NCBI GenBank assembly: GCA_021300015.1
Contig: JAJTFB010000007.1
Coordinates: 20,201-84,200 of the forward strand
Reading direction: 5' to 3'
DNA: 64,000 nt
Source of the DNA: Pirellula sp.
GTDB lineage: Bacteria; Planctomycetota; Planctomycetia; Pirellulales; Pirellulaceae
Part shown: in pieces, positions 38,401 to 47,337 of the stretch
Numbering within the stretch: position 1 is the stretch's first letter
How the letters are laid out: every line of letters starts with the position of its first letter
Made by a program: the position numbers and the translations under genes
The notes under the pieces: generated by a model
Databases searched by the model: none
Seen by the model: the letters and a program-made list of their open reading frames with translations, nothing else
What the model was told of the DNA's origin: nothing

Positions 38401-38536
38401 AGCGCGAACCTCGGAGAGAAACATCGGTAAAATTTGCGAGCCAGAGATTGCGGTGGACCAATCCGGCCTCATCCAAACAACCGATCAAGACTCCAGGAAC
38501 AAGGACGGCATTGGTAGTGTTTTGTATCTGTGTCAA
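35468..38536 (-). CDS. ABC exporter with zinc ribbon and C-terminal DUF1854 domain
   Basis: A polypeptide of about 1022 residues. An N-terminal domain of about 170 residues is followed by a CPKC-x10-CPRC zinc ribbon, then a six-helix exporter domain and an ATPase with Walker A (VGRSGSGKST), signature (LSGGEKQRLSIARTLL) and Walker B (ILVLDEATS). After an acidic linker (DENSDENSDDKP) comes a C-terminal domain matching DUF1854 (EEMIERRYLMRRILRVRKNQ, DVETDRGPCTL, DIDALPAEDRERFL). DUF1854 is usually a separate small protein beside cyanophycin-related ABC transporters. No cyanophycin gene is in this window. The start is uncertain: a TTG at 38536 has GGGAG upstream; a TTG at 38566 does not. Confidence 0.85.
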   Translation of the reverse strand: MTQIQNTTNAVLVPGVLIGCLDEAGLVHRNLWLANFTDVSLRGSRSEQWLVVSSKEVSVLAIEPETEGTGLKGTDLKGTTCAVLLRSVPWTDIKSVRTQSGVGSGTLQVRVGDDWIDWVRFSNAYATRFHKISRLMEKMREFPETWSEDIYAESHDSHSSGQSFDAPECPKCALYLSSKEESCPRCMQKGQILRRVHQLLHPYRRGAILLCGLTIAGVIAELIPPKLQQYMIDHVLTGKDESGDPRQVDFKTALLLIVLALAASRVLLSFVAVFKGKLATLIGTGLTRTLRAEMVRKLQSLAVVYYDRHQVGSMLGRVAHDSEAMHGLMYQITGGFLLQIAQLIGVGAMLVWINPKLALFTLIPVPLVILGTSIFWRKVYPRYYRLWDASSKQITVLSGMLTGIRVVKAFSQEDREYERFSKTSEQLRDWRLWVENANAWYSAAMSIVFSLGGLIVWYVGGRDVIGNSMSLGELIAFLAYLGMFYAPLSALSNFTSWLTSFLTGSKRVLELLDTPLTVLEPSRPVAWENVQGEIRFEEVTFGYDRNQPVLKNISFDVKAGEMVGVVGRSGSGKSTMVNLLGRFYDVQEGRVLVDGIDLRDLSSQQLRERLGIVFQESYMFRGTIWRNLSFGKPTASLEQGLEAAKAAGAHDFICRQQLGYETLLGENGSGLSGGEKQRLSIARTLLYDPKILVLDEATSNIDAEAEKSIQEALKVLIRGRTTLAIAHRLSTLRNADRILVFDQGRLIEQGSHAELLALDGTYARLVRIQTSVSKNPDVDKLIHTAAELEKTQKAAVASGSDRSSVSVLDPPNAKSRKSDSETLDAIDDVENPDENSDENSDDKPMDSDPESTPAPAIVWLEDSRCELRRGSHDRIELWVDGKLHAASVFIVKTFPSKYPAGYLSVRSWKENGEEYECGMIRELAQWRSSNRTLIEEMIERRYLMRRILRVRKNQLESGYLTMDVETDRGPCTLTMRWTQSQALEYSENGKLLIDTCENRYVVEDIDALPAEDRERFLQFIYW

Positions 38537-38692
38537 CCGAGGAGACTCCCACCCACGATAGAACAACGGGTTTCGAATGGACGTTTAGAGTCCCTGAGCT
38601 GCGCGTAGTTCCATGCAGTCTATCCGAATTCATGCTATAATCGTGAAGGTCCGACCCCTCCGCTTCGTCCCTCTCCCTCCTTGCGATTCATC

Positions 38693-41353
38693 ATGCCGCC
38701 GATCCGATCGATGCTGGCTGTGTGCTTGCTAAGCCTGCTGGCTTGTGCAACCGCGTTCTTGCCGGATGCCAACTCCCAAGAGGCTCCCTCCGAGGCCCCG
38801 ATCCATTTTGAAACCGAGGTTCGCCCGATCCTCAAAGCCCATTGCTTCCATTGCCACGGTGAGCAGGACCATCGCGAAGGAGGATTGGACTTAAGGCTTG
38901 TGCATCTGCTTGAAAAAGGTGGTGATTCAGGCGCAGCGATCGTACCAGGAAACGCCGACAAAAGCCTGCTGATCCAACGTGTACTCGATGGTCAAATGCC
39001 TCCTGGCGGAAAGACCATCCCCGATGCGCAAAAACAGATTCTCAAACGATGGGTCCAAGCAGGAGCGCTGACCAAGCGGCCAGAGCCGCAAACTCCAACC
39101 CTAGAGGATTGGTCCGAGGAAGAACGGAACTTCTGGTTGTTCCAACCCGTCGCCTCGGGCCCGGTGCCTAAGGTAGCTCAAGCCGATGCTCACGCGATGA
39201 ACTCTCCGATCGATGCGTTTGTCGCCGCTAAGCTTCAAGAGAAACAACTTCCAAGTGCACCCTTGGCCGATCGCGTCACGCTCATTCGTCGACTATCGCT
39301 GGATCTTTTGGGACTACCCCCGACCCAGGAGGAGATCCAAGCATTCGTCGAGGACTCCCGCCCAGATGCTTACGAACGGACCGTCGATCGGCTACTGGCT
39401 GACCCACGCTACGGTGAGCATTGGGGAAGGCATTGGCTCGATGTCGCTGGGTATGCCGATAGCGATGGCTACAGCGAACAAGACACCGAACGCCCGTGGG
39501 CTTGGCAGTATCGAGACTATGTCCTTTCGAGCATCAATGCCGACCTTCCCTACGATCAATTCGTCATCGAACAGCTCGCCGGCGATGAGCTGGTCCCCCA
39601 ACCCTGGGAAATCCTCACCCCCGATCAGCAGCGACTCCTTGCGGCCACAGGTTTCCTCAGGAACGCACCCGATGGGACAGGACATCAAGGAGTCGAGGCA
39701 AACATCGCTCGAAACGACGTGATCGCCGAGACGATCAAGATCGTATCGAGTTCTTTCCTCGGACTGACCGTCGGCTGCGCCCAGTGCCATGACCATCGCT
39801 ACGATCCGATCTCGCAACGGGACTACTACCGCATCCGAGCATTGATCGAACCAGGTTTGGATTGGAAAAACTGGCGAGACAAGAATTCCCGCCTCGTGAA
39901 TCTTTGGGACGCGGAACAAAGACAAAAAGCTTCCGAGGTCGACAAAGAGCTTTCGGAACTCGAAGCCAAACGGCTCATCGAACTCGACCGAATCGTCGAC
40001 GAGATTTTCGACCAAGAAGTGTTGAAACTTCCTGAGGACCTGCGCCAAGCGGCTCGCACATCCCGCTCGACGGCCGCCGACAAACGGACCGAAGACCAAC
40101 AAAAGCTCATGCGGGATTACCCGAGCTTGAACGTCGACCGAGGCAGCGCCATTCTTTACGATGGCGCGCGGATCAACGAATTCAATAAGAAATACGAAAC
40201 CCAACAAGCAGAGATCAAAACCAAGCGGCCCGCTGAGGTGTTCGTCGCTAGCTTCTCGGAAGTTCCCAATCAAATCCCTACCACCTTTCTGTTCAGCCGG
40301 GGTGATTTCCAGCAGCCTAAAGAACCTGTCCCCCCTGGCGGATTGAGTATCCTCGCAGAGCACGACAAGCTGACTCCCGACGATCCTAACGTCGCAACCT
40401 CTGGACGACGGTTGCAGTTTGCCAATATGCTTACCCAAGGGGTCCACCCGCTGTTGACTCGATCCTATGTGAATCGAATTTGGATGCATCATTTCGGCCG
40501 AGCGATCGCATCGAACCCAGGGGACCTCGGTCTCCTGGGCGAACGTCCCACGCATCCGGAACTCCTGGACTGGATGGCTAACGAGTTCGTGCAAACAGGT
40601 TGGAGCCGCAAACGAATCTCCCGAGAAGTCCTTCTGTGCGAAACTTACCGCCGCTCCTCGGGTCGAAATGCAGAGGGTCCCGACAACGACCCGCAGAACC
40701 TCTGGTTGGGTAGGATGAATGTGCGACGGCTTCAGACCGAATCGCTCCGAGATGCGATGCTGGCCACTGCTGGAATGCTCTCGCTGCGGATGTACGGAGC
40801 ACCCAGCACCGTCAACCCCGACGAAGTCGGTCAGACGATCATCGGCAAGGCCACTCGCGATGGCAACGGTATCTTGGTCGCCAAACACGAAGAGGTCTCC
40901 GACTCCTACCGACGCAGTGTCTACGTACAAATACGTCGATCGATGCCCCTTGGAGTCATCGAACCGTTCGACCCAGCAGGAACCGCTCCGAATTGCGATC
41001 GCCGTTCCCAATCGACCGTTGCAACCCAATCGCTCATGCTCATGAACAATAGTTCGGTCATCCGCCTCTGCGAGCACTTTTCCAATCGTGTGCTCCGGGA
41101 GGCTGGCGAGGATCCGACGGCCCAAGTCCTACGGGCTTGGCAGTTGGCTTTCGGAGTCGATCCCACCGAAACGCAGCGAACCAGGACGACCCAGTGGCTC
41201 GTCGATCAGCGAGCGGTCCTAACACAACCGAATCCCGAACAGCCCACGGCTCCCAACGGCGGAGCACTCGAGCCGGCCAAAGCCAACCAACAAGCCTTGG
41301 CGCTGCTGTGCCAAGCCTTGCTCTCCTCGAACGCCTTCTTGTATGTCGACTAG
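38693..41353 (+). CDS. Planctomycete cytochrome-c / DUF1549 / DUF1553 protein, second copy
   Basis: An 886-residue paralogue of the 10062 gene with the same plan: signal peptide (SMLAVCLLSLLACATAFLP), one CxxCH motif (CFHCH in ILKAHCFHCHGEQ), DUF1549 (LIRRLSLDLLGLPPTQEE, HWLDVAGYADSDGYSEQD) and DUF1553 (LTRSYVNRIWMHHFGRAI, RRLQTESLRDAMLA). A charged segment between the domains (QKASEVDKELSELEAKR) is shorter than in the first copy. It is paired with the DUF1501 gene 50 bases downstream. The ATG at 38693 is used; a TTG at 38681 is in frame. Confidence 0.92.
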   Translation: MPPIRSMLAVCLLSLLACATAFLPDANSQEAPSEAPIHFETEVRPILKAHCFHCHGEQDHREGGLDLRLVHLLEKGGDSGAAIVPGNADKSLLIQRVLDGQMPPGGKTIPDAQKQILKRWVQAGALTKRPEPQTPTLEDWSEEERNFWLFQPVASGPVPKVAQADAHAMNSPIDAFVAAKLQEKQLPSAPLADRVTLIRRLSLDLLGLPPTQEEIQAFVEDSRPDAYERTVDRLLADPRYGEHWGRHWLDVAGYADSDGYSEQDTERPWAWQYRDYVLSSINADLPYDQFVIEQLAGDELVPQPWEILTPDQQRLLAATGFLRNAPDGTGHQGVEANIARNDVIAETIKIVSSSFLGLTVGCAQCHDHRYDPISQRDYYRIRALIEPGLDWKNWRDKNSRLVNLWDAEQRQKASEVDKELSELEAKRLIELDRIVDEIFDQEVLKLPEDLRQAARTSRSTAADKRTEDQQKLMRDYPSLNVDRGSAILYDGARINEFNKKYETQQAEIKTKRPAEVFVASFSEVPNQIPTTFLFSRGDFQQPKEPVPPGGLSILAEHDKLTPDDPNVATSGRRLQFANMLTQGVHPLLTRSYVNRIWMHHFGRAIASNPGDLGLLGERPTHPELLDWMANEFVQTGWSRKRISREVLLCETYRRSSGRNAEGPDNDPQNLWLGRMNVRRLQTESLRDAMLATAGMLSLRMYGAPSTVNPDEVGQTIIGKATRDGNGILVAKHEEVSDSYRRSVYVQIRRSMPLGVIEPFDPAGTAPNCDRRSQSTVATQSLMLMNNSSVIRLCEHFSNRVLREAGEDPTAQVLRAWQLAFGVDPTETQRTRTTQWLVDQRAVLTQPNPEQPTAPNGGALEPAKANQQALALLCQALLSSNAFLYVD

Positions 41354-41403
41354 CCATCCGACTTCCTAGCAAATCGCAATCCTCCAATCGCCTTGGAACG
41401 AGC

Positions 41404-42891
41404 ATGAACAACGAAAACCAATTCGAACCGCAGCGATATACTTCTGAGCGTTCCTCTCGGCGGCACTTTTTGGCGCAGCAAGGGATCGCAGGAGCAACCT
41501 TGTGCATCGCGGGACTCGCAGCACAACGAGCCGCTGGAGAACCCCCAAAACCAGCTCTCGAGCCGATTCAATACGATCTAAAGCCCAAGCTTCCACATCA
41601 GGCCCCGCAAGCCAAAGCCATGATCTCGATGTTCATGCAAGGAGGACCATCGCATATCGATCTTTTCGACCGGAAGATCGAAGTCGAAAAGCGAAACGGC
41701 GAAAAATACACAGGCGATCTCAAGTACGACAACGCCGCCGAATCGTCTGCGAAAATTTGGTCTGGGCCTTGGAAATGGGAACGCTACGGCCAATGCGGGA
41801 TGGAACTCAGCGAGCTCGTCCCCCATTTGGGTTCGATCGCCGATGACATCACTCTCATACGTTCGATGAACACCGGCGTGAACAATCACGGGCAATCGAT
41901 CTACGCGTTGCACCATGGCCGCGTGACCGAAGGGCGACCGGTGTTGGGCTCATGGATCACCTACGGATTGGGAACCGAAAGCCAACAATTACCTGCCTTC
42001 GTCGTGCTGACCGATCCGGGTGGGTTGCCAGTTCTAGGTACCGATTGCTGGTCGAACGGTTGGTTGCCCTCGCTCTACCAAGGAACCGTGATTCGGCCTC
42101 AAGAACCCCGCATCTTGAACTTAAACCCTCCGCCGCATTTGGCAGGTAGGCCTCAACGAGCCTATTTGGATTTGCTCAAGGAACTCAACGCCGAGCATTT
42201 GGCGTCGAGAGCCTACGAAAACGACTTGCAAGCTCGCATGGCCAGTTATGAACTTGCCGAAGCGATGCAAACCGCAGCCCGCGATGCATTGGATATCAGC
42301 AAGGAAACCGAAGAGACCCATAAGATGTATGGGTTGGATCAAGACGCCACCCGGGAGTACGGAACCAGATGCCTAATCGCCCGACGGCTCGTCGAACGAG
42401 GAGTCCGTTTCGTTCAGATCTATACATCGACCCAGCAATGGGACCACCACGGCAATATCAAAGACGCTTTGCCAGGAGCTTGCAAGAAAACAGATCAACC
42501 CTCGGCGGCTTTGGTCAAGGATCTCAAACGACGAGGATTGCTCGATTCGACGTTGGTCCACTGGGGTGGGGAGATGGGACGACTGCCCGTCGTTCAAAAC
42601 GAAAAGAGCATCGGTCGAGACCACAATACTTATGGCTTTAGCACGTGGTTGGCCGGGGGTGGAATCCGACAAGGGACCGTCTACGGCCAGACCGACGATT
42701 TCGGTTATCAAGCCGTCACCGACATCGTCCATCACTACGATTACCACGCGACGGTCATGCACCTATTCGGCTTAGAACCGTCCAAACTGGCCTTCGTGCG
42801 TCCAGGAGGACTCGGTACCTTGCTCGACGGACAACCCGGCAAGATCGTCGAAGGAATCCTCAAGCAACCGCTGGCGAAATCCCCGGCGTGA
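41404..42891 (+). CDS. DUF1501 protein with Tat signal, second copy
   Basis: A 495-residue DUF1501 protein. The Tat signal is SSRRHFLAQQGIAGATLCIA. Family segments include ISMFMQGGPSHIDLFDRK, WGGEMGRLPVVQ and HYDYHATVMHLFGLEPSKL. It is paired with the preceding DUF1549/DUF1553 gene, repeating the arrangement at 10-14 kb. The frame is open back to 41137 inside the upstream gene, but the Tat signal fixes the start at 41404. It converges on the ferredoxin gene. Confidence 0.92.
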   Translation: MNNENQFEPQRYTSERSSRRHFLAQQGIAGATLCIAGLAAQRAAGEPPKPALEPIQYDLKPKLPHQAPQAKAMISMFMQGGPSHIDLFDRKIEVEKRNGEKYTGDLKYDNAAESSAKIWSGPWKWERYGQCGMELSELVPHLGSIADDITLIRSMNTGVNNHGQSIYALHHGRVTEGRPVLGSWITYGLGTESQQLPAFVVLTDPGGLPVLGTDCWSNGWLPSLYQGTVIRPQEPRILNLNPPPHLAGRPQRAYLDLLKELNAEHLASRAYENDLQARMASYELAEAMQTAARDALDISKETEETHKMYGLDQDATREYGTRCLIARRLVERGVRFVQIYTSTQQWDHHGNIKDALPGACKKTDQPSAALVKDLKRRGLLDSTLVHWGGEMGRLPVVQNEKSIGRDHNTYGFSTWLAGGGIRQGTVYGQTDDFGYQAVTDIVHHYDYHATVMHLFGLEPSKLAFVRPGGLGTLLDGQPGKIVEGILKQPLAKSPA

Positions 42892-42914
42892 TCCGCCGAG
42901 AAAGCCCAAAAATC

Positions 42915-43277
42915 TCAACCGATCGGATTTCTGGCAAAGATCCACTCCTCGATGGGCTTTCCCTTGAGGATTTGCTCGTCGATGAACCTATCGATCCGAT
43001 CTTCGGTCATACCGCTATACCAATAACCCTCGGGGTAGACCACCAAGATCGGGCCACCGGTGCAAATCCGCAGGCACTGAACCTTCGTGCGATAACACGC
43101 GCCAGGCGCATCGGACAACGATAGGTTTCGGGCCTTGAGTTCGTCTTTGAGTTTCTTCCAAGCCCCCGCGCCGATTTGCGCAGAACAGCAGCTAGGTCCA
43201 ACACATAAGAAAATGTGCCGTTGGTAGTTGCCGATCTGAAGACGGATCGCAATTTCCTTGAGCTCTTCATTCATCAT
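42915..43277 (-). CDS. Thioredoxin-fold [2Fe-2S] ferredoxin
   Basis: A 120-residue ferredoxin of the Shethna/Aquifex type. Probable cluster ligands are Cys25 and Cys30 or Cys31 in FLCVGPSCCSA and Cys68 and Cys72 in VQCLRICTGG, followed by the typical PILVVYPEGYWYSGMT segment. It would carry electrons in the cytoplasm; the partner is unknown. It diverges from citrate synthase across about 230 bases. An additional Cys61 is present. Confidence 0.88.
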   Translation of the reverse strand: MMNEELKEIAIRLQIGNYQRHIFLCVGPSCCSAQIGAGAWKKLKDELKARNLSLSDAPGACYRTKVQCLRICTGGPILVVYPEGYWYSGMTEDRIDRFIDEQILKGKPIEEWIFARNPIG

Positions 43278-43507
43278 TCAATCCGAGGGCTAGCCAAGTA
43301 CGGAGTACCAAAAAGGAACTTGCAATTCAGGACCGCGGGAAAAGATTTGCACAAAATTCAAGCAGATCCTCATGAAAAGATTCTCCAGGATTGTCGCAAG
43401 CTTTCGGTAAGGCTACACTGTTTGCGACTCAAAAACCAGTCGAAGCCGAGTCGAACACCCCCGTTCGACCATTCCGATCACTCCCTTCCTACCCGCAGCC
43501 AATCCCC

Positions 43508-44785
43508 GTGTCAGAAGAAGTCGCAACCCTCAAAATCGGCGAGAAATCTCTCTCGATGCCCATCCACGTCGGTACCGAGAACGACCGAGCAATCGACATC
43601 TCGAAACTTCTAAAAGAGACCGGGCACATCACCCTCGACGAGGGCTACGCAAACACCGGCGCGACGAGCAGCGCCATCACGTATCTCGACGGGGATCGCG
43701 GAATTCTCCGCTACCGTGGATACCCCATCGAACAACTCGCCGAAAAATGCGATTTCCTCGAAACGAGCTACTTGCTGATCTACGGCGAATTGCCCACGCC
43801 AGAGCAACTCGATAAATTCCGAACGGACATCTCTCACCACACCATGCTTCATGAGGACATGCGTTCGTTCTACAACGGATTTCCACGCGACGCCCACCCC
43901 ATGGCGATCCTTTCGAGCGTCGTCAGCGCACTCTCGACGTTCTATCAAGACTCCCTGGATCCCCACGACCCAGAAGAGGTCGAGATATCGATCCATCGTT
44001 TGATCGCCAAGCTCCCGACAATCGCAGCCTACAGCTACAAGAAGTCGTTTGGACAGCCTTTTATCTATCCCCACAACTCGCTGAACTACTGCGAGAACTT
44101 CCTCCACATGATGTTCTCGGTCCCAAGCGAAAAGTATGTCGCCGACCCAGATTTCGTCAAAGCGCTTAACCTGCTCTTGATCGTGCATGCCGATCACGAA
44201 CAGAACTGCAGCACCTCGACGGTTCGCATGGTCGGTTCCTCGGATGCAAATCTTTTTGCAAGTATTTCTGCCGGGATTTGCGCCCTTTGGGGCCCACTCC
44301 ACGGTGGAGCCAACGAAGCCTGCGTCAACATGCTCAAACAGATCGCAGACGACGGCGGAAACGTCAAAAAGTACGTGGATATGGCGAAAGACAAAACCAG
44401 CAACTTCCGCCTCATGGGCTTCGGGCACCGCGTCTACAAAAACTATGACCCCCGCGCGAAAATCATCAAAGCAGCAAGCGATATCCTTCTAAAGAAACTC
44501 AATCTGAGCGACCCGCTCTTCGAGGTCGCCCAAGAGCTCGAAGCCGTCGCCCTGCGCGACCCCTACTTCGTCGAACGCAAACTCTATCCCAACGTCGATT
44601 TCTATTCCGGTGTCATCTACCGAGCGATGGGAATCCCGGTTCAGATGTTCACCGTCCTGTTTGCCATGGGGCGATTGCCAGGCTGGATCGCTCACTGGGT
44701 CGAAATGCAACGCTCGCCGAACACTCGGATCGGGCGTCCCCGCCAAGTCTACACCGGACCACTGATCCGAGACGTCAAACGCTAA
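43508..44785 (+). CDS. gltA: Citrate synthase
   Basis: A 425-residue type II (hexameric-type) citrate synthase, which condenses acetyl-CoA and oxaloacetate at the entry to the TCA cycle. Diagnostic segments are AITYLDGDRGILRYRGYPIE, the first active-site His in VHADHEQNCSTS, the second in GPLHGGANEA and FGHRVYKNYDPRA. The GTG at 43508 (MSEEVATLKIGE) fits family N-termini; the frame is open back to 43391 but that extension is unsupported. A hairpin without T-tract separates it from the convergent murQ. Confidence 0.95.
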   Translation: MSEEVATLKIGEKSLSMPIHVGTENDRAIDISKLLKETGHITLDEGYANTGATSSAITYLDGDRGILRYRGYPIEQLAEKCDFLETSYLLIYGELPTPEQLDKFRTDISHHTMLHEDMRSFYNGFPRDAHPMAILSSVVSALSTFYQDSLDPHDPEEVEISIHRLIAKLPTIAAYSYKKSFGQPFIYPHNSLNYCENFLHMMFSVPSEKYVADPDFVKALNLLLIVHADHEQNCSTSTVRMVGSSDANLFASISAGICALWGPLHGGANEACVNMLKQIADDGGNVKKYVDMAKDKTSNFRLMGFGHRVYKNYDPRAKIIKAASDILLKKLNLSDPLFEVAQELEAVALRDPYFVERKLYPNVDFYSGVIYRAMGIPVQMFTVLFAMGRLPGWIAHWVEMQRSPNTRIGRPRQVYTGPLIRDVKR

Positions 44786-44793
44786 GGTTGCCG

Positions 44794-44820
44794 CACCGAA
44801 GGGTGAACCGACCTTCGGTG
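44794..44820. terminator. Hairpin between convergent gltA and murQ
   Basis: CACCGAAGG and CCTTCGGTG form a perfect 9-bp stem with a nine-base loop, nine bases after the gltA stop. There is no T-tract on either side, so it may serve both convergent genes weakly or stabilise RNA ends. Confidence 0.55.
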
Positions 44821-44854
44821 TTGCCTCCAAGACGCAAAGATTAATCCAGGCTGA

Positions 44855-45742
44855 TCACCCCTGGATCGCCGTTCTGAGTCGCCCACCGGCGACCTTCAGT
44901 CGTCGCTGGGCCTCGATCTTCTCGACCCCTAACGCTTGGCTGACAATCGCCGTCTTAACCTCTCCATCGCATCGCGCCAAAAGAGACTCGGCTCGCTCGC
45001 GATCCAATCCAGTGATCCCGCTGACGATGCGAATACTCCGATCCTTGAGTTTCACGTTCGTCGCTCGCAAATCGACCATCCAATTGCCATAGGTCTTGCC
45101 GATTCGGATCATCGTACCGGTCGAGATCATGTTCAAAACCATCTTCGTGGCTGTACCCGCTTTGAGCCTCGTCGATCCGCTGAGGATCTCCGGACCCACC
45201 ACAGGCGCGATCAGAACGTCGGAGACCTCAGACAACTCCGAGACCGCGTTGCAAGTAACCCCTAGCGTCGCGGCACCAAGGCTCCGAGCGTACGCTAGCC
45301 CCCCGAGTACATAAGGTGTCCGACCACTGGTCGCGATCCCACAGACCACATCCTTCGCATCCACGTCGATCCCTCGGAGATCCTCCTCGCCAGCCTGACG
45401 ATTGTCCTCGGCTCCCTCGATGGCGTTCGTCAAAGCTCGATGGCCACCGGCGATAAGTCCAACAACCAAAGCCGGTGGAGTATTGAAAGTCGGAGGGCAC
45501 TCCGAGGCATCGAGCACCCCGAGTCGGCCCGAAGTCCCTGCCCCGATATAAATCAGCCTACCTCCTGCTTGTACACGCTCAGTGACTATCTCGATGGCTC
45601 GCGCGATGTCCGGCAAAACCCTCTCGACGGCAGCCACGACCTTCAAGTCCTCTCGGTTCATCAACATCGCGATTTGGATCGGATCCATCTGATCGATCGA
45701 AACCGATTCAGGGTTGTTTTGTTCGGTGGTTAAGTGATCCAT
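44855..45742 (-). CDS. murQ: N-acetylmuramic acid 6-phosphate etherase
   Basis: A 295-residue MurQ, the SIS-domain lyase that splits the lactyl ether of MurNAc-6-phosphate to GlcNAc-6-phosphate and lactate in the cytoplasm. Family motifs are RLIYIGAGTSGRLGVLDASE, VCGIATSGRTPYVLG and GSTRLKAGTATKMVLN. The ATG at 45742 is used; a GTG at 45748 is also in frame. It is divergent from the symporter gene (114-base gap), which with the AmiE/NamZ gene suggests a MurNAc salvage cluster. No MurNAc kinase is visible here. Confidence 0.93.
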   Translation of the reverse strand: MDHLTTEQNNPESVSIDQMDPIQIAMLMNREDLKVVAAVERVLPDIARAIEIVTERVQAGGRLIYIGAGTSGRLGVLDASECPPTFNTPPALVVGLIAGGHRALTNAIEGAEDNRQAGEEDLRGIDVDAKDVVCGIATSGRTPYVLGGLAYARSLGAATLGVTCNAVSELSEVSDVLIAPVVGPEILSGSTRLKAGTATKMVLNMISTGTMIRIGKTYGNWMVDLRATNVKLKDRSIRIVSGITGLDRERAESLLARCDGEVKTAIVSQALGVEKIEAQRRLKVAGGRLRTAIQG

Positions 45743-45855
45743 GTCCACTTGGTTCTTTTGATGTGCTACTTATCCCAAGACGCTTACCCGACCGCCCTGG
45801 AGTCCATTACAATGAGACAATCTACAACGGCAAGAACAATTGAAAAGGACGACGC

Positions 45856-47337
45856 ATGCAGATTTCACTCGGTTGGGTCGATTTGGTGGTCCTGTTCATC
45901 GCCATGGCAGCTTCGGTATTGATAGGCCTGAAAATCGCTGGTAAAAACAATACCGTCGAAAGCTACCTGCTGGGAGATCGAGATCTGCCTTGGTGGGCAA
46001 TCCTCGGCTCGATCGTGGCTACCGAAACAAGCACCGCTACGGTTCTGAGTGTCCCTGGAATCGCGTACGGTGCTACCGGCTTTGCATTCCTGCAACTAGC
46101 CTTGGGCTACATCCTCGGTCGGTGGATCGTCGTGGTATTCTTGCTCCCGAATTTCTTTCGCGGTAGCATCGTCAGCGCCTACGAAATCCTCAAAAGTCGT
46201 TTCGGACATAACATCACTCGCCTAGCCTCACTGATCTTCCTTGTGACTAGAAATCTCGGAGACGGCCTAAGGCTCTACCTTGCTGCCATGGTCCTGCAGC
46301 AACTCGTCGGTTGGCCACTAGTACCAAGTGCATTGGCTGTCGGTGGACTGACCTTGCTCTACACGGTATTCGGAGGCATGCGGTCGGTGGTTTGGAATGA
46401 TTGCATCCAATTGGTGATCTATCTGAGCGGGTGCATCGTCGCGGCCATTCTCCTGGTACGATTGCTGCCCGAAGGATGGACCAGCTATAGCCAATACATG
46501 GAGGCGACCGGCAAGTGGAACTGGATCGATTTGGACCTCGCGTTAGACAAACCTTACACCCTTTTCGCGGGGCTCGTCGGTGGCACCTTCCTGTCCCTGG
46601 GCTCCCACGGAACCGACCAAATCATGGTGCAAAGGTACCTTAGCGCCCGAAACCAAACCCATGCAGCAGCGGCAATCCTCGTCAGCGGAGTGTTCGTGTT
46701 CTTCCAGTTCGCATTGGTGCTGTGGATAGGAACCCTCTTAGGTGCCTTCTACGCCGCAAATCCACTGCCCGAGGGGATTGCCAACGATAAGGTCTTTGCG
46801 CATTTCATCACCCACCATTTTCCCGCGAACGTTGGGATCATCGGCTTGATGCTCGCCGCGATCCTGGCAGCGACGATGTCTACCCTCTCAAGCTCACTAT
46901 CGTCTTCAGCCTCCTCGGCCTACAGCGACTTGTGGCTATCGGGACTGCGGCACGAACCGACAGAGCAATCGAGGCTTTGGTTCACACGCACAGCCACGTT
47001 GTTTTTCGGCGTGGTTCAAATCCTCATCGGAATCTGGGCTAACCAGTTTTCCAATAGCGTCGTCAACAACGCATTGACCATCGCTGGATTCTCCTCAGGT
47101 GTCCTTCTGGGTTGGTTTTTCCTAGGGATCTTCCAGCCGCGCGTTGGCCAACGCGCCGCGATCGCCGGTGGCATCGCCGGACTTGCCGTACTCCTGTGGA
47201 TCCAATTCGTTTTGAATCAGCCGGACGCAATCCGTATCGCCTTCCCCTGGCTCTCTTGCATCGGCTCTTTAGTGACATTCAGTACGGCGAGCTACCTTTC
47301 ATTTCTCCCCTGGTTTCGAACCAATCCAACCTCATGA
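45856..47337 (+). CDS. Sodium:solute symporter (SSS family), probable MurNAc/amino-sugar transporter
   Basis: A 493-residue protein with about 13 hydrophobic helices. It has the SSS signature in ESYLLGDRDLPWWAILGSIV and the GGTFLSLGSHGTDQIMVQRY region, common in sialic-acid and sugar symporters of this family. It couples solute uptake to sodium. Its position between murQ and the NamZ gene resembles the MurT transporter of the Tannerella MurNAc operon, so MurNAc or a muropeptide is the likely substrate; this is inference from context. Its stop overlaps the next gene's ATG (ATGA). Confidence 0.85.
   Translation: MQISLGWVDLVVLFIAMAASVLIGLKIAGKNNTVESYLLGDRDLPWWAILGSIVATETSTATVLSVPGIAYGATGFAFLQLALGYILGRWIVVVFLLPNFFRGSIVSAYEILKSRFGHNITRLASLIFLVTRNLGDGLRLYLAAMVLQQLVGWPLVPSALAVGGLTLLYTVFGGMRSVVWNDCIQLVIYLSGCIVAAILLVRLLPEGWTSYSQYMEATGKWNWIDLDLALDKPYTLFAGLVGGTFLSLGSHGTDQIMVQRYLSARNQTHAAAAILVSGVFVFFQFALVLWIGTLLGAFYAANPLPEGIANDKVFAHFITHHFPANVGIIGLMLAAILAATMSTLSSSLSSSASSAYSDLWLSGLRHEPTEQSRLWFTRTATLFFGVVQILIGIWANQFSNSVVNNALTIAGFSSGVLLGWFFLGIFQPRVGQRAAIAGGIAGLAVLLWIQFVLNQPDAIRIAFPWLSCIGSLVTFSTASYLSFLPWFRTNPTS

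Noticed and set aside
39392..41125. 577-residue open frame on the minus strand inside the second DUF1549 gene
   Set aside because: It is antisense to a well-supported gene with recognisable domains. It has no ribosome-binding site or family features and reflects codon bias.
41137..41403. N-terminal extension of the second DUF1501 protein
   Set aside because: The extension runs inside the 3' end of the upstream gene, and the Tat signal sets the start at 41404.
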